Shown: positions 45,961-57,429 of the stretch, piece after piece | Numbering within the stretch: position 1 is the stretch's first letter | How the letters are laid out: each line of letters begins with the position of its first letter | Source of the DNA: Montifringilla adamsi | Lineage: Eukaryota; Chordata; Aves; Passeriformes; Passeridae | Assembly: GCA_017590115.1 (NCBI GenBank) | Contig: JAGGNK010007115.1 | Coordinates: forward strand, 678,788 to 742,787 | Direction of reading: 5' to 3' | DNA length: 64,000 bases | Position numbers and translations under genes: made by a program | Notes under the pieces: model-generated | Database searches by the model: none | Seen by the model: only the letters and a program-made list of their open reading frames with translations | Told to the model about the DNA's origin: nothing

Positions 45961-46544
45961 TTGAAGCCTCCAGATTTAGCCTGGGTATTGATTTTCTCTT
46001 CCAGGGGAAAGACATCGGCGCAAAGGGAAGGTATTACACGTGGCAGTAAACACCTTCAATCACTGCCCGCTCTGCCTCCACCAACGCGAGCAGCCGGGCC
46101 GGCACTGCGGCTCCGGCGCTCCTGGCCCGCAGGGTGCTCAGAGCCTCCCTGGACACGGTTCAGGCACGCTGGGTCGCTGCCCCACGCCTGCCAGGGCTGA
46201 AAAGGGCTTTGGGCTGTGCCCTTAAGGCCCTGGTTTAGCTTTTGGCCAGCCACAATCACAACCAAGCGTTCGGGAAGTTGGGGATGGTCATTGTGGGTGC
46301 CTTCCAACTGAACTATTCCACTCCGTGCTCCTCCTGTTTAGCACTGCCAGCCCTTTCACTGCTTTGCTTTTAAATATTGCCCTAAGATGGGGGTGCAACT
46401 CTCCTTTGACTGTTTTTAACACATGCAATCAGCAACTACGGCAATTAAGAGGTTTAATTAGCATCTGAATCAGCCTTCTCGAACAACCCCCTTTGCAACA
46501 GTAGCAAATAAGGGCGAGGGAGTTGAAATTCTCCCTGGGAGGGT

Positions 46545-46735
46545 GGGGAGGCCCTGGCACAGGGTGCCCAGAGCAGCTGTGGCTGCCCCTGGGTCCCTGG
46601 AAATGTCCAAGGCCAGGCTGGATGGGATGGTGGAAGCTGTCCCTGCCCATGGAATGACTTGAGCTTTATGGTCCCTTCCACCCCAAAGGATTTTAAGGTC
46701 CCTTCTACCCCAAAGCATTCTGCAATTGTGTGAAG
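46545..46735 (+). mobile_element. CR1 LINE 3' fragment with duplicated terminus
   Basis: Sense CR1 from CCTGGCACAGGGTGCCCAGA to the terminus. The end segment GGTCCCTTCCACCCCAAAG occurs a second time as GGTCCCTTCTACCCCAAAG about 27 bases later. Confidence 0.85.
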
Positions 46736-47239
46736 AAAGTGCAGAAAGGGCTGCGCTTTCTGATGTTGGGGCTGTTCGTGGAGCTCCCGGGAGGATTTCA
46801 CCCCAGCAGAGCTCCTGTGCCGGGTTTCCCAGCGGCCTGTCCATTATTCCCAGGAAGGATTAGGATGTGCAGACCCAGGCCGAGGCTGCTCAGGCTCACA
46901 CACTGCACACCAGATGTTCCCCTTCTGCAGGAGTGCAGTGAACGAGAGCCCCGCTGGCCCCTGAGCAGCCCCGGGGACCCCGTGGGGATCTGCCACTTCC
47001 ATCAGAAGGTTCAATCAGATTCCAATTAAGTGACACATCACCGCGGACCAACTGCTTCAGAACTGCCTCCACTTAGACGAGCTCTGCTCCAGTGGGAGAG
47101 TTTAGAGCCGAGCCTCCGTCTGCTCACGCGCTCGTGGCAGCCCCAGCCTGACCTCCCTCCTCCCTGCCGGCCACGCTGTGCCGCTCTCGGTGCCCACTGC
47201 GGGGTCAGTGTGACCTACTCAGCCAAGCAACTTGCCAAA
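46736..47239. other. Intergenic DNA between CR1 and CACNG3 3' end
   Basis: No feature recognised. Moderately GC-rich single-copy DNA. Confidence 0.5.
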
Positions 47240-48179
47240 CTGGACAATTTTATTGTTTTTCTCATGGATCTCCCAGCCATTAGGGAATCTCACCCCATCC
47301 GCACGCGGCTGCAGCCGCTCCCGCAGCGCCACGGTTGCGTGTTGCCCCTCGGCTGTGCCCAGACAGTCATCTCTGACTGCGTGTGTACCAACTGTAGGGA
47401 AGTAATTCATTTTCTTGCAACATTAGAGGTGAATTAAACGCTGGATACTTGCTACCAGTCACTGGAGTAATTCTGCTCCTGAGTCCTTTCGAGGGAGGGA
47501 AGGAGGGAAGGAGGGAAGGAGGGAAGGAGGGAAGGAGGGAAGGAGGGAAGGAGGGAAGGAGGGAAGGAGGGAAGGAAATAAGCCCTTTCGAGACCACAGA
47601 AAATTGCAAAAGGATGTTTCTTCCAACCCGACATGACAAAATTGAATTCCAAGCTATTTAATGCATGCACGAAACGCCATAGAGGAACCCAGCCCGAGCA
47701 CTCCATCCAGCACGACAGGGAAAGGGGTTCGGAACACAAGCATCGCTCCGGCACTAGCTCAGTGCTTCCAGCTCCGGACTTCCAGGCGATTCCACCGAAA
47801 TGTAACTACTGGGTAAGGGTTCTCACGGACAGGGCTATCGCCAGCATTTCCATGGACACACAGCTATGGGAACACTGCGGTTATGATCACACGAACGATG
47901 GAGACCTCGGGAAGCCGCTGTCCCGGGGGGTTGGAGCCCGCTCAGTCCGCAGGGCACCAGGGCCAGGGTCCCAGCGCGGCCCTGTCCCCTCCCCGCCGGG
48001 GGTCCCGCTCCCACCGCAGGCGCGGCGGCCTGGCCCGGCCAGTGGCATTTCAGGAGTGAAAAACCAGCCCCACGGGCAGGGGCACGGGGAGCCTCTGGGT
48101 TTGTCCTTAAAAACGGGGTTTCACAGGTTACACCGTCACGAGGGTGATGCCATGCAGCCTGCCCACGGCCCAGCCCGCC
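47240..48179 (-). other. CACNG3: CACNG3 3' UTR (extent uncertain)
   Basis: Region downstream of the stop codon. Candidate poly(A) signals on the minus strand are ATTAAA at 47657-47662 and AATAAA at 47248-47253. If the second is used, the purine-rich 8-bp repeat at 47491-47577 is part of the transcript. The true end cannot be set from sequence alone. Confidence 0.45.
47491..47577 (+). repeat. (GGGAAGGA)n repeat
   Basis: About eleven 8-bp units on a pure purine strand. It may lie within the CACNG3 3' UTR if the distal poly(A) site is used. Confidence 0.95.
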
Positions 48180-48691
48180 TCAGACCGGCGTGGTTCGTCT
48201 GTTGGCCGGGTTGTTGTGCAAAGACTCCTTGAACTCTTTGGGGATGGAGTTATGGACCTGTAAAAAACCGTGGTCCCGCTCCGAGTTGAGCAGCGTCCCC
48301 ATGGTAACCTTGGAGGGATCCCTGGAGAGGGTGAACATGGAGATGTCGGTGGAGGGGATGGTGCTGAACCCTTTGCTGATGGGCGACATGTCCCGGGAGC
48401 GGGGCTCGGTGGAGCGGGAGCTGGACCGCCGGCGGAAGCGGTACCTGTAGGGGGGCAGGCGGGTGAAGGCCGACCTCTTCAGCAGCTCCGAGTGGGACCT
48501 GGCGCGGATCTGGCGGTGCTTCTCGATGTACATGTGCACGGCGATCACCCCCACCATCTCGGCGATGATGAAGGACAGCGCCCCGAAGTAGAAGGACCAG
48601 CCGTAGGAGTAGCTCTTCTTGGAGTCGCTCTGCCCCGGGTCCCCCGCGTTGGCCGAGATGTAGACTATGATCCCGATGATGTTGCTGAGAC
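48180..48691 (-). CDS. CACNG3: CACNG3 coding exon 4 (C-terminal, stop)
   Basis: 512 bases from the CCCCGCAG acceptor to the TGA stop (48180-48182). Encodes the rest of membrane segment 3 ([14 protein letters not shown]), the second loop ([15 protein letters not shown]), membrane segment 4 and the cytoplasmic tail. The tail has [28 protein letters not shown] and the final PDZ-binding TTPV. High GC in third positions. Confidence 0.97.
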
Positions 48692-51591
48692 CTGCGGGGG
48701 GGACAGGCGGGGCAGGCGCTCACCTGAGTGCCAGCAGTGGATGGGGGAGCATGTCCCCATGGGGCACCAACCCTCTGCCAGCACACTCGGACCAAATCCC
48801 CTTGCAGACCTCTGCTGATCTCCCAGGACACTTTTACATTCCCTTACACACTTATCCCTTACACATTCCCAGGAAGGAGGAATAACCTCTGTTTTCTCTA
48901 GAAAAGGGACATTTCAGGAGCTGCTTGTGCTTTGCCTTGCTGAACAGTGAATGCAGGAGCCTAGCTGGTGTCATGCAGCAGCAGAGCCAGCCTGAGGGGT
49001 GCAGGGGGATCCCCCCAGCATGAAGCCAGCTCGCCATGGCCCTAGGAGCACAGGGAAGCTGGAATGGCTCCATCTCTTTCCATTTCTGGTGGAGTCCCGA
49101 GGCTCTGTTTGGGACAGGGGCAGCCTGTGCCCCACCAGCAGCAGCGGGGCTGTGCTGCAGGCTGGGGAGAGGCTGGTGCATTCCCAGATTTACTTAATGA
49201 ATCGATTATGTTCTCTGCTGTTTTCTCATCTGCATCAGCAGCTCCTGCCAGCCAAGGAGGAAGAGTCATTTGTCTTTTTGTGGGGAGAAGAAAAACACAA
49301 AATAGAGCGGCTCCTTGAGACAAAGACATTGTCACGCGATAATCAGGGGAAGCGTTGGGGAACAGCACAGAGGAATGAGTAATCCAGCAGGAACAGCCTC
49401 CCCAGAGAGTGATCTCCATGTGGCAGCCCCTCTGCCTGGTCCTGCTGCTGCTGGCCCAGTGCCCACTGACTGTCCAGGATGGAGGGCAGAGCCCCCAGTC
49501 CCTGTCCCAGGGTCTGGTAACCCCCAGGGGGATGGCTGCGCTTGGGGAGCCCCTCCTGGGCTGTGCCCCCAAGTGGGCTCTGCTCGAGGCAGGGCAGGGG
49601 GGCACTCGAAGCCCTCTCTGGCACAGGGACCATGGCCAGAGAGCCCTGACAGTTTTTCCCTTCTATGGGGATGTTCCCACAGGGCTGGAACAGCTCTCAC
49701 ACCTCAGAACCTCTCAGTGCTGACAGCCTGGGAGGACCCACACCCCGCCCCTGCTCCCCCGTGTCCCCCAGGCCGGAGGAGCCCCTGGCAGCTCCCACCT
49801 GCAGAGACGAAGAAGATGCCGGCGCTGAGGATGACGTTGTGTTTGCTCTTGTAGAACTCGCTGGCGGCCACGCACAGCCCCCCGAAGAACAGCAGCCCCA
49901 CGCTGAGGATGGGGAAGATGCTGGACGCTCTCACTGCACCTGTGGGACAGGAGAGGGGCAGCATCAGCCCCAGCACCCCCTGCACCTGGGAAGGATCCGT
50001 GCGGGGCACCCCTTGTGCTGCCAGGATGGATGGAGAGACCCAGCACCGGTCCCCACCAGGCATCCTCTGCTTGTCATGGAGCTCTGCAATGGTTTGGGGT
50101 GGAAAGGACCTTAAATCCCATCCAGTGCCACCTCCTGCCATGGGCAGGGACACCTTCCACCATCCCAGCTTGATCCAAGCCCCATCCAGCCTGGCCTGGG
50201 CACTGCCAGGGATGCAGGGGCAGCCACAGCTGCTCTGGGCACCTGTGCCAGGGCTCCCCACCCTCCCAGGGAAGGATTCCTTCTGCATCTCTCATCCAAA
50301 TTTCCCCTCTTTCAGCAGAAACATGGGCAGTCCCAAGGCTGGGTGAGGGTGGCCCTGCAGCCAAGGGACACTGTCCCCTCAGTGTGGGCATGTGCCAGGC
50401 ACCGTGACAGAGGCTGGACACAGGTGACACCCCCGACATGCAGAGCCACACGTGTGTGCCAGGCTGCTGAGGGCTCACCCAAGCTCTGCATTTCCAAACA
50501 AGAGGCAGCAGGGGCATGCAGCAGCCTGGGCACTCCCTGAGCTGCTGGGGCTGGAAGGAATCCTGGGAAAGGGCCCTGTACCCATGGCCTGGTGCTCAGC
50601 CCAGCCCCCCGACTGACCCAGCTGCTGCTCATCCAGTTCTTGCTCTGGACTCTCAGATTTCCACAGCTCTGCTTACCCAGTGGAGGGGAGAGCGAGTTTA
50701 ATGAAATGGCTTTGCAGTTTTAGTAGATTAGTGCTGAAGTTCTCCCACTCCCTCTCACATTTAAAGTAAAAAGTCTATTTTAAAGCCCCCAGGAGTGGAA
50801 TTTTAATGGAGCTTCTCTGTATTTCTCTGCTTTAATAACGGCCCTATTGGAGGGATGAGAGCCCAAGCCAAGGCACAGTGTATTTTTGGTGCAGCAGGTA
50901 GTGATCTGCTGCATTCATTACTCTCTACTGTCATTTTGGAAGCTGGTCCATGTAGGAAAGTGGATTGGGCTGGGCTTTAAGGTCCCTTCCAACCTGGGCC
51001 ATTCTGAGGTGCTGTGGGAAGGTCTGTGGTTCTGCCCCAGAGCTTGGCTGGCCCCTGGGACAGGAGAACCCACTTTTCCCAGGAAATCTGCCAGCTCAGA
51101 TCCCTCTGTGTCCCTGTGCTCGGCTGCCCGTGCAGAGCACCTGGCACCTGCTGCTCGTGCTCTCCCGGCAAGCCCAGCCTGGCTGGAGGCTCGGGGAGCA
51201 GGGACACCAGCGGGGACATGGAGACGTGTCCCTGTGTGCTGCACCTGGGACCTGCGGGGTCCCAGTCCCCCGTGGGGGCACCAAGAGGCTCAGGCTGTGC
51301 AGCAGCTGCTGGGACTGGCCGTGGGGACAGTGCCATGAGCACGTGGCATTGCAGCGTGGCACGGCCAGGCTCGGGTAGCCCAGAGGGCCCAGATGCTGCC
51401 CAGGGGGGCTGTGACCCCTCAGCCTCCTGCTGGGTGACACCAGGGCACAGGGAGGGGTGCCCTGCGGTGCGAGGGGCCCAGGGGGTGTGCCACAGGAGCA
51501 GACTCACGGAGCAGGTACTCGGCCGTGTCTTGCTCGTAGTCTGCATCCTCAGGGAAGTGGTCGATTTTCTTGCACACTCCTCGGAAGGTTC
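48180..51591 (-). CDS. CACNG3: CACNG3, TARP gamma-3 (exons 2-4, partial)
   Basis: Voltage-dependent calcium channel gamma-3 subunit, a transmembrane AMPA-receptor regulatory protein that controls receptor trafficking and gating at neuronal synapses. Three exons give 245 residues, corresponding to residues 71-315 of the 315-residue human protein, with exact frame continuity. Present are the end of the first extracellular loop, membrane segments 2-4, and a cytoplasmic tail with the basic serine cluster RRRSSSRS (phosphorylation region in TARPs) and the C-terminal PDZ ligand RRTTPV. Exon 1 (start codon, membrane segment 1, claudin-type GLW..C signature) is not in the window, as expected from the long first intron in other vertebrates. 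The tail ([13 protein letters not shown]) distinguishes type I TARPs. Gamma-3 is preferred over gamma-2 from the tail and from being next to RBBP6. Confidence 0.95.
48692..49798 (-). other. CACNG3: CACNG3 intron 3
   Basis: About 1.1 kb between exons 3 and 4. No coding sequence or clear repeat recognised. Confidence 0.85.
49799..49939 (-). CDS. CACNG3: CACNG3 coding exon 3
   Basis: 141 bases, acceptor TCCCACAG, donor GCAG|GTGGGA. Encodes [14 protein letters not shown], then membrane segment 2 ([15 protein letters not shown]), a short basic loop (YKSKHN) and the start of membrane segment 3 ([12 protein letters not shown]). Confidence 0.96.
50082..50325 (-). mobile_element. CR1 LINE 3' fragment in CACNG3 intron 2
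   Basis: Antisense CR1: GGTTTGGGGTGGAAAGGACC, CAGGGACACCTTCCACCATC, GCCTGGCCTGGGCACTGCCA and CTGCTCTGGGCACCTGTGCC. Complete to its 3' terminus. Confidence 0.9.
50960..51020 (+). mobile_element. CR1 LINE terminal fragment
   Basis: Only the last part of a sense CR1 (TTAAGGTCCCTTCCAACCTG followed by CCATTCTGAGG). Confidence 0.65.
51508..51591 (-). CDS. CACNG3: CACNG3 coding exon 2
   Basis: 84 bases, acceptor CTCCCCAG, donor CTCC|GTGAGT. Encodes [15 protein letters not shown] and [10 protein letters not shown], the distal part of the first extracellular loop, which in TARPs contacts the AMPA-receptor ligand-binding domain. Confidence 0.95.
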
Positions 51592-51614
51592 CTGGGGAGA
51601 CACAAGCCAGGAAA

Positions 51615-53685
51615 TGCTCAGATCCTGCTGGCCAGGATGTGCAGTAGCCCAGGGGCCTTCATGCTCTAAAGGGGGACACTGAGGCACAGAGTGGGACTGC
51701 TCTGGAGCAGCAAGGGGCACGGAGGGTGGCAGGAACTGTAGCATCTCCCCAGAAGGGCAGCCCCTCAGCATCCTGGCTCTAGAGCACGTGCTCAGGTCAT
51801 GCTGGTTCTGCCATGGCAGCAGGAGGACACGTCACCAGGGACCAGGGCTCCAGACAGCACAAGGCAGCCCTCAGGGTGTCCTGCACGCTCCCAGGCTGCG
51901 CTCGGGGGAGCTGAGCAGCACGACAGGCATCAGTCAGAGCCTGAAGATGAAGCTCTGGAGGAGGCAGGCTGTCATCCAGAGGGAGACACAGCATCCGAGG
52001 GAGAATCGCCTGCTGCCGTTGCTTTGGGAACTGTGGGAGAAGGGGATGCACTGGGCACGGTGAGGACAGCAGCTCCACAGCACAGCCTCCTCCCCCCAGC
52101 TCTGGGCTTCCACCCACCTTGTCCCTGTGCCCAGAGCCAGCAGGCTCTGCCCCACGCTCCCCAAAGCTGCTCCCCACGGGTCCCTCTGCTCTGCAGCCAT
52201 CAGGCACTGCCAGAGTGGGGCTGCAGCCACGGCTGAGCAGAGAACACGCCCGGCTGCCCGGGGCAGGGGGCAGCCCCGGCTCCGCGGCATCTACTCACAC
52301 TCTGACATTTATTTTGTCTCCTTTACTCCCTCTGTTCACCAGCTGATGCCCGTCGTCATGGCAATGCCGAGCCACCTGACACACAACTTCAGGCTCCAAG
52401 CACACACCACAACAAGGCTGCAAGCCCAAAAATCCCCTCTGACCTCCGAGGTGCTCCCCAGGAGGGAATGCTGCCCCTGGGAGCTGCGGCTGGAAACGAC
52501 CCCAGGATGGGAGAGACAGCTGCTCAGGGTCCTGGCTGGGACACAGCCCCCCCAGCAGCGGGGCCAGGTGTCACATCCTCAGCCCCCAGGTCCCCGACCC
52601 CCGATGCAGCTCCCTGTGCTCCTCTCCCGGCGCTACAGCCGGGCCTGGCTAAGTGACACCGGGACGTGTCCCAGGGGCCGTGCCCTGGCCCTGCTACCGC
52701 CTCTGGGCACTCGCAGTCCCTGCCAACGCCTCCCCAGCCCCCAGGTGTGCCCCGAGAGCTGGCACAGCCCCGGGCACGGCCCATCAGGGCTGGTGCCCTG
52801 CGGCAGGCTGGGCTGGGGGCTCCTCCCCGGCCCGAGAACGCCAGGCTGCTGCTCCCAGCACATCCCAGCCGCTCCTGAGCCCTTTCCTGCCCGTGCCTGA
52901 GCCTGGCTGCGTGCTGCGAGCCTGAGGCACAGCCCGGGTTCCGCTCCTCTGCAGCCGCTGCTGCGCCCGTGCCCGCTCGGCTGTCTCGGGGTGGATCTCA
53001 GGAATTTCCTTTCCCTATTAGTATGAGTCCCAATTAGCCAGCTTGGCTCATGGCCACCGCTCCCGGCCGGAGCCCAGCCCGGCAGCAGCGCCAGGGCAGG
53101 GGCTGTGCTGGGGGTCCCGAGAGCCGGCCCGGAGCCCCCGGCAGCGGGCAGCAGCAGGAACCAGGCCTGCCCGTCGCCTCCTCCAGCAGGAGGGGGAGCA
53201 GCCCCGGCCCTGCCACCAGTCGGTGCCATCGGGCAGGTGCCACCTCCCTGGTCACTGTCTGGTCACTGCCGCACACCCCGGCAGGAGCGGAGCGGCCCCA
53301 GCCCCGTTCTGCCCCATCCTCACCCAACCGCAGCTCAAACTCTCCGTGTGCCGGCCTCACCTCAATCCAGGGAATCCCCTCCAGCTGTAAAACCTTCCAG
53401 GGCTTTTTGAGTCTGCCAGCACCGGGACCGCGGGGCGCCTGCAGGCTGTCCCTGCCCGGCGGCCCAGGCCCCGCAGCGAGCCTGCCCGGGGGCGGCCGGC
53501 ACGGGGTTTCACTGGGCACCGAGGGACTCGTACTCCCCACTCAGGGCAGCTTCGTGGGGGCACCCCTCCCCTGCCCTCCCTCCCTCCCCTCCCGCAGGGC
53601 CGCTCGCACCCCGCGCGATCCTTCGATCCGCTCAGCGCCCCCAGCCCCGCAGCCCCCCAGCCGCACGCTGGGTGCTGGGACCCCA
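51615..53685. other. CACNG3 intron 1, proximal GC-rich part
   Basis: GC-rich with many CpG dinucleotides from about 52480. No exon, RNA or transposon recognised. Confidence 0.6.
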
Positions 53686-54065
53686 GCCCCGGGCAGGGTC
53701 CGTGCTCCCCCAGCCCCCGGGCAGGATCTGTGCTTCCTCAGCCCCCGGGCAGGGTCCGTGCTCCCCCAGACCCAGGCAGGCTCCGGGCTCCCTCAGCCCC
53801 CGGGCAGGGTCTGTGCTTCCTCAGTCCCCGGGCAGGGTCCATGCCCCCCCTGCTCCCCGGTACCGCCGGGCTCCCCCAGCCCCGGGCAGGGTCTGTGCTT
53901 CCTCAGTCCCCGGGCAGGGTCCATGCCCCCCCTGCTCCCCGGTACCGCCGGGCTCCCCCAGCCCCGGGCAGGGTCTGTGCTTCCTCAGCCCCCGGTACCG
54001 CCGGGCTCCCCCTGCCCCGAGCAGGATCCACACCTCCCCAGTACCGCCGGGCTCCCGCACCGCCT
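53686..54065 (+). repeat. About 30-bp minisatellite with higher-order copies
   Basis: Units of CCCCGGGCAGGGTCCGTGC and CTGTGCTTCCTCAG type, with an inserted GGTACCGCCGGGCTCCCC module. A block of about 85-90 bp (from GGGCAGGGTCTGTGCTTCC) is itself repeated. Open in several frames but non-coding. Confidence 0.92.
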
Positions 54066-54760
54066 TTATCGGCACATGCAGAGGCAATTAATTGATTTGA
54101 TCTCAGGTTGTTTTCCTGTCAGAGCCCCTTTCCCCAGGGAGGGCTGGGGGGACGGGGAGGGGCCTGTGAGGGAAATAGGTTTGCAGTGGTGGAAATACAG
54201 CCAAGAATATCGATCCCAGCCCGACGAGCCAGGAGACTGAAGAGCTCCAGTTATGGTGTTAAAATCTCATTACTTTTCATCTGGTGGAACGGTTTTCCAG
54301 GGACCATTCTGGGTGCTACTGGTGTGTGCAAAGGAAGACTCGGGCTGAGGAGGATGAGCTGAGACCGCTCTCAAATGAGAACAAAATTCCTTGCTCCCCT
54401 GGAAGTGGCTCAGCCAGGAGTCAAGGTCACATTCCAGCCCTCAGCTCTCTGCTCCTCCTGATAAATCCGAGTGAGTTATCTCCCAAGTTGTGGTTTCCAG
54501 TAATGGCCTTCCTAAAGACAGTGTTACACTGAATCCATTTGGGGGAACTGGCGGGTCATTATGGTCTAAGTTCTCTGGAGCTGGAAAATTAATATTTTGG
54601 AGAGCCAGAGGTCGGTGCTGAGCTGGGGAGTGCTGGGGTAGGAAGGAGCCTGCTGCACAGTCCCAGAGATGCTCAGGCTCTGCACTCCCTGAGTAACAAG
54701 AGCAGGATACCTAAATATCTCCGAGGAATTAAAACTTCAGGGCTCATCTTTTTTTACCTC
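54066..54760. promoter_or_regulatory. AT-richer block in CACNG3 intron 1
   Basis: Begins with GCAATTAATTGATTTGATCTC and continues through TTAATATTTTGGAGAG. Possible regulatory element. Evidence is compositional only. Confidence 0.3.
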
Positions 54761-55674
54761 CCACCCACCTCCCAGATGCTTGGAGAGATGGAGAGAAATT
54801 CATCCCTATTCCTTCCCTTCCCCAGCTCCAGGCTCTGCAAGGCATCCTGGGGCTCTTTGCACAAGGTCCCTGGTGTGAGACTGCAGAGCTCCGGGGTTTG
54901 GGTCTGTGCTAGCCACGGCCAGCACCCGGTGGCCACTGCGCAGGGCTCAGTGGGTGACACCACGCAGCTCCTGTGGCCCCGGGGAAGGCTGTGGGGGGTC
55001 TCAGCCACCCCCCAGCACACTGTTTGCCTCCTGCATCACCAGCTTTTCAACACAGCCTGAGTTCAAAGGCACACAGCAGCTCAGAGGAGCAGAGAAGGCT
55101 GGTGGGGTGGCTGCAGCCCCTGATGCGCAGCACTGAGCACCCCCCTGGAGCTGCTGCTGCAGCTGGGTTCAGGGGCTGTTCTCCCCCAGGCCAGGGAAGC
55201 CTTGGGGAGCCAGGGGACCTGTCCTGGCCATCCCACCAGCTCTGTGACCCCTCAGACCGTTACTGCTGGCCCCGAGCCCAGGAGAGGGAGTGAAGGCAGA
55301 GCCGAGAGCCCCCAGCCCTGCCGGCCCTGGGCCCTCAGCACCTGGCAGTGGGAGGAATCCTCCTCCTCCTCGGCAGGACTGAGCTGTCCCGCAGCACATC
55401 CCGTCGCCCCAGCAGCCCCACACCAGCTCCCCCGGCTCGGGAGGGATCTGGCTCCGTCTGCATTTCACACCCTCTCCCCCTCTCTGCGGTGGTGGCTTGT
55501 GCCTGAGCAGAGGCACCTACACAGATACGCCTGTTCCGAAGGACATTTTTTCCTGTTTTTATATATTAAAAAAAAACCCCCACCAGTGGAAAAAACCCAA
55601 GTCAGATGAAAGGAATGCAGGAGCGAGGAGGCAGCAGAGGTGGCTGGGCTGTGGCTGTGAGCAGAGCCGGGTGT

Positions 55675-55760
55675 GAGCACACACCTGAGCACACACCTGA
55701 GCACACACCTGAGCACACACCTGAGCACACACCTGAGCACACACCTGAGCACACACCCGG
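55675..55760 (+). repeat. 12-bp tandem repeat, seven copies
   Basis: GAGCACACACCT repeated seven times without interruption. Because 12 is a multiple of three, the array is open on both strands. Confidence 0.97.
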
Positions 55761-56509
55761 CAGGGACAGAGCCTGAGCACCCCCGGGGCTGGCGGCTGTG
55801 GGGAGCAGGAGGTGCCCGGGATGGGCATCCCCAGGGGGACACGGCGAGCACAGCTTGGCACTCACACCACGGGTGGGCTGGGAGCTCCTGGCAGCGCCAG
55901 CCCGCGAGGTGCCAGCGATCGGCGCGTGGCACAGGGACTTCACTCCCTCAGCAGTGTTAAATGGAAAAAAGGGGGGGAAAAAAAAAATCTACATTTTTGA
56001 CAGTGACTCATCATCTCCCATTCTGGAATCTGTGGGGTTGGTGCCACCTACACAAGGCAGTTCAGAAAAGCAAAACAATTCTGAATAATAGAGGAGGAAA
56101 AAAAAGTTTGCAGCTGATGGGTAATTTCCAGCCCTTTGCTCTGAGGGTTTTCTCATTTTTTCTCATTAGAAAAGTAATCAGGTAACACTCTGGAGCTGCT
56201 ACCAGGGGCTCCCCCCACGCTCTCCTGAGCTTCCTTCCTCCCTGCATCCTCCCAGCCTTCCTCCCTCTGCCCTTCCACATTGCTGGAGCTCATGGCAGGA
56301 AAACACCACGCTCTGGGAAGATGCTGGGAAGGGGCAGGGGGGAGCAGGGGCCGAGGTGAGTGCAGGGGTTCTGGGTGGCCCCTTCTCTGCTGTGCCCCCC
56401 GTGGCACTGGGCAGCAGCTGCCAGCGCCGGGAGCACTCGGATCACGCTGGGGAGGAGAGCACTCAGCAGCATGTCTAAGGAAATCATTTCATGTTTTATC
56501 TTTAACAGT

Positions 56510-56700
56510 GGATAAACATTGATTTTTATTTTAAAAGGTAATTGACATTCCTATGAGAGTGCAATGAGAGCTGGAGCAGCCGGAATTGGCGTAAATAAGC
56601 CATGTGCTAGAAATTAATGAGCTTCACTGATTGAGTTTATCTGTTTAAATTAATACAATTCTGGCAATTATATAAAAAAAAATAATGATCTTTGGTTTGT
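56510..56700. promoter_or_regulatory. Candidate conserved non-coding element in CACNG3 intron 1
   Basis: AT-rich single-copy block with AAAGGTAATTGACATTCC, GAAATTAATGAGC and TTTAAATTAATAC. Multiple homeodomain-type cores in about 190 bp. Confidence 0.4.
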
Positions 56701-57059
56701 TTGCCTGCTTGGAGGCATTGATGGTAAGAGATGGGGCAGGGCAGGAGGCCTGGCCCAGCTGAGCCCAGAGCTCCTGCTCTCCCTGTTTAATGAACATTTT
56801 AGATGTACTTGGGTTAACTGATGAGCCTCTGGGAAGGGTTTGCCTTCCAGCCTGAAGGTAACAGGGGCAGCAGCTCAGCTCTGGGAGATTCCTGGATCCC
56901 ACATCCTTGTGTAGCAGGGTGTGGGAAGGGGGTCTGTCCTGCGGGGTGGGAGCTCTGTGCCCCTTTGGCAAAGGGGGCTTGGGCTCATCCCCCTCCTCCC
57001 CTTTCCACCACTCCAAGGGCTGGCCAGAGCTGGAAGAAACTCCCAGCCCAACCCTGGCA

Positions 57060-57125
57060 TGAGTGCCTGGTCTTTAGGGTCTTTTCCAACCCAAACCATT
57101 CCACGATTCCATGATCCCATGATCC
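57060..57125 (+). mobile_element. CR1 LINE terminal fragment with ATTCC(A)TG repeats
   Basis: Sense CR1 end: TTTCCAACCCAAACCATTCC followed by short tandem ATTCCATGATCCCATGATCC units, the diagnostic 3' microsatellite of CR1. Confidence 0.8.
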
Positions 57126-57429
57126 AGCTGGATAATTACAACAGATCCAGACACACTCATTGATAGGAGTGAGTTGGACCCACAAGTTTCGTGTCCAGAA
57201 CACTGGGGACAAAATCTGCCCAGCTGGGACTGGGGGGGAAACCAAGAGTCAAGAGTGTAAAACCTGGGATCCTCTGGTGAATGCAGACAAAGGGAACCTG
57301 TGGTGTGGGTGCTCGGGGGTCTGCTCCCACCCCGAGCTCGGCAGGGCCGGATCATCCCCAGGCTGCTTGAGCACCTATTTATACCAAGGAGGAGAGAAGC
57401 TGCACCGTGATGGGGAGCTGGAGGTTTCA

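Larger units (their letters stand above)
49940..51507 (-). other. CACNG3: CACNG3 intron 2
   Basis: About 1.6 kb carrying two CR1 fragments (50082-50325 and 50960-51020). Otherwise GC-rich intronic DNA with no further recognisable feature. Confidence 0.85.

Noticed and set aside
53050..54240. 396-codon plus-strand open frame in CACNG3 intron 1
   Set aside because: Composed of Pro/Gly/Arg-rich translation of GC-rich DNA and a minisatellite. No domain or conserved segment.
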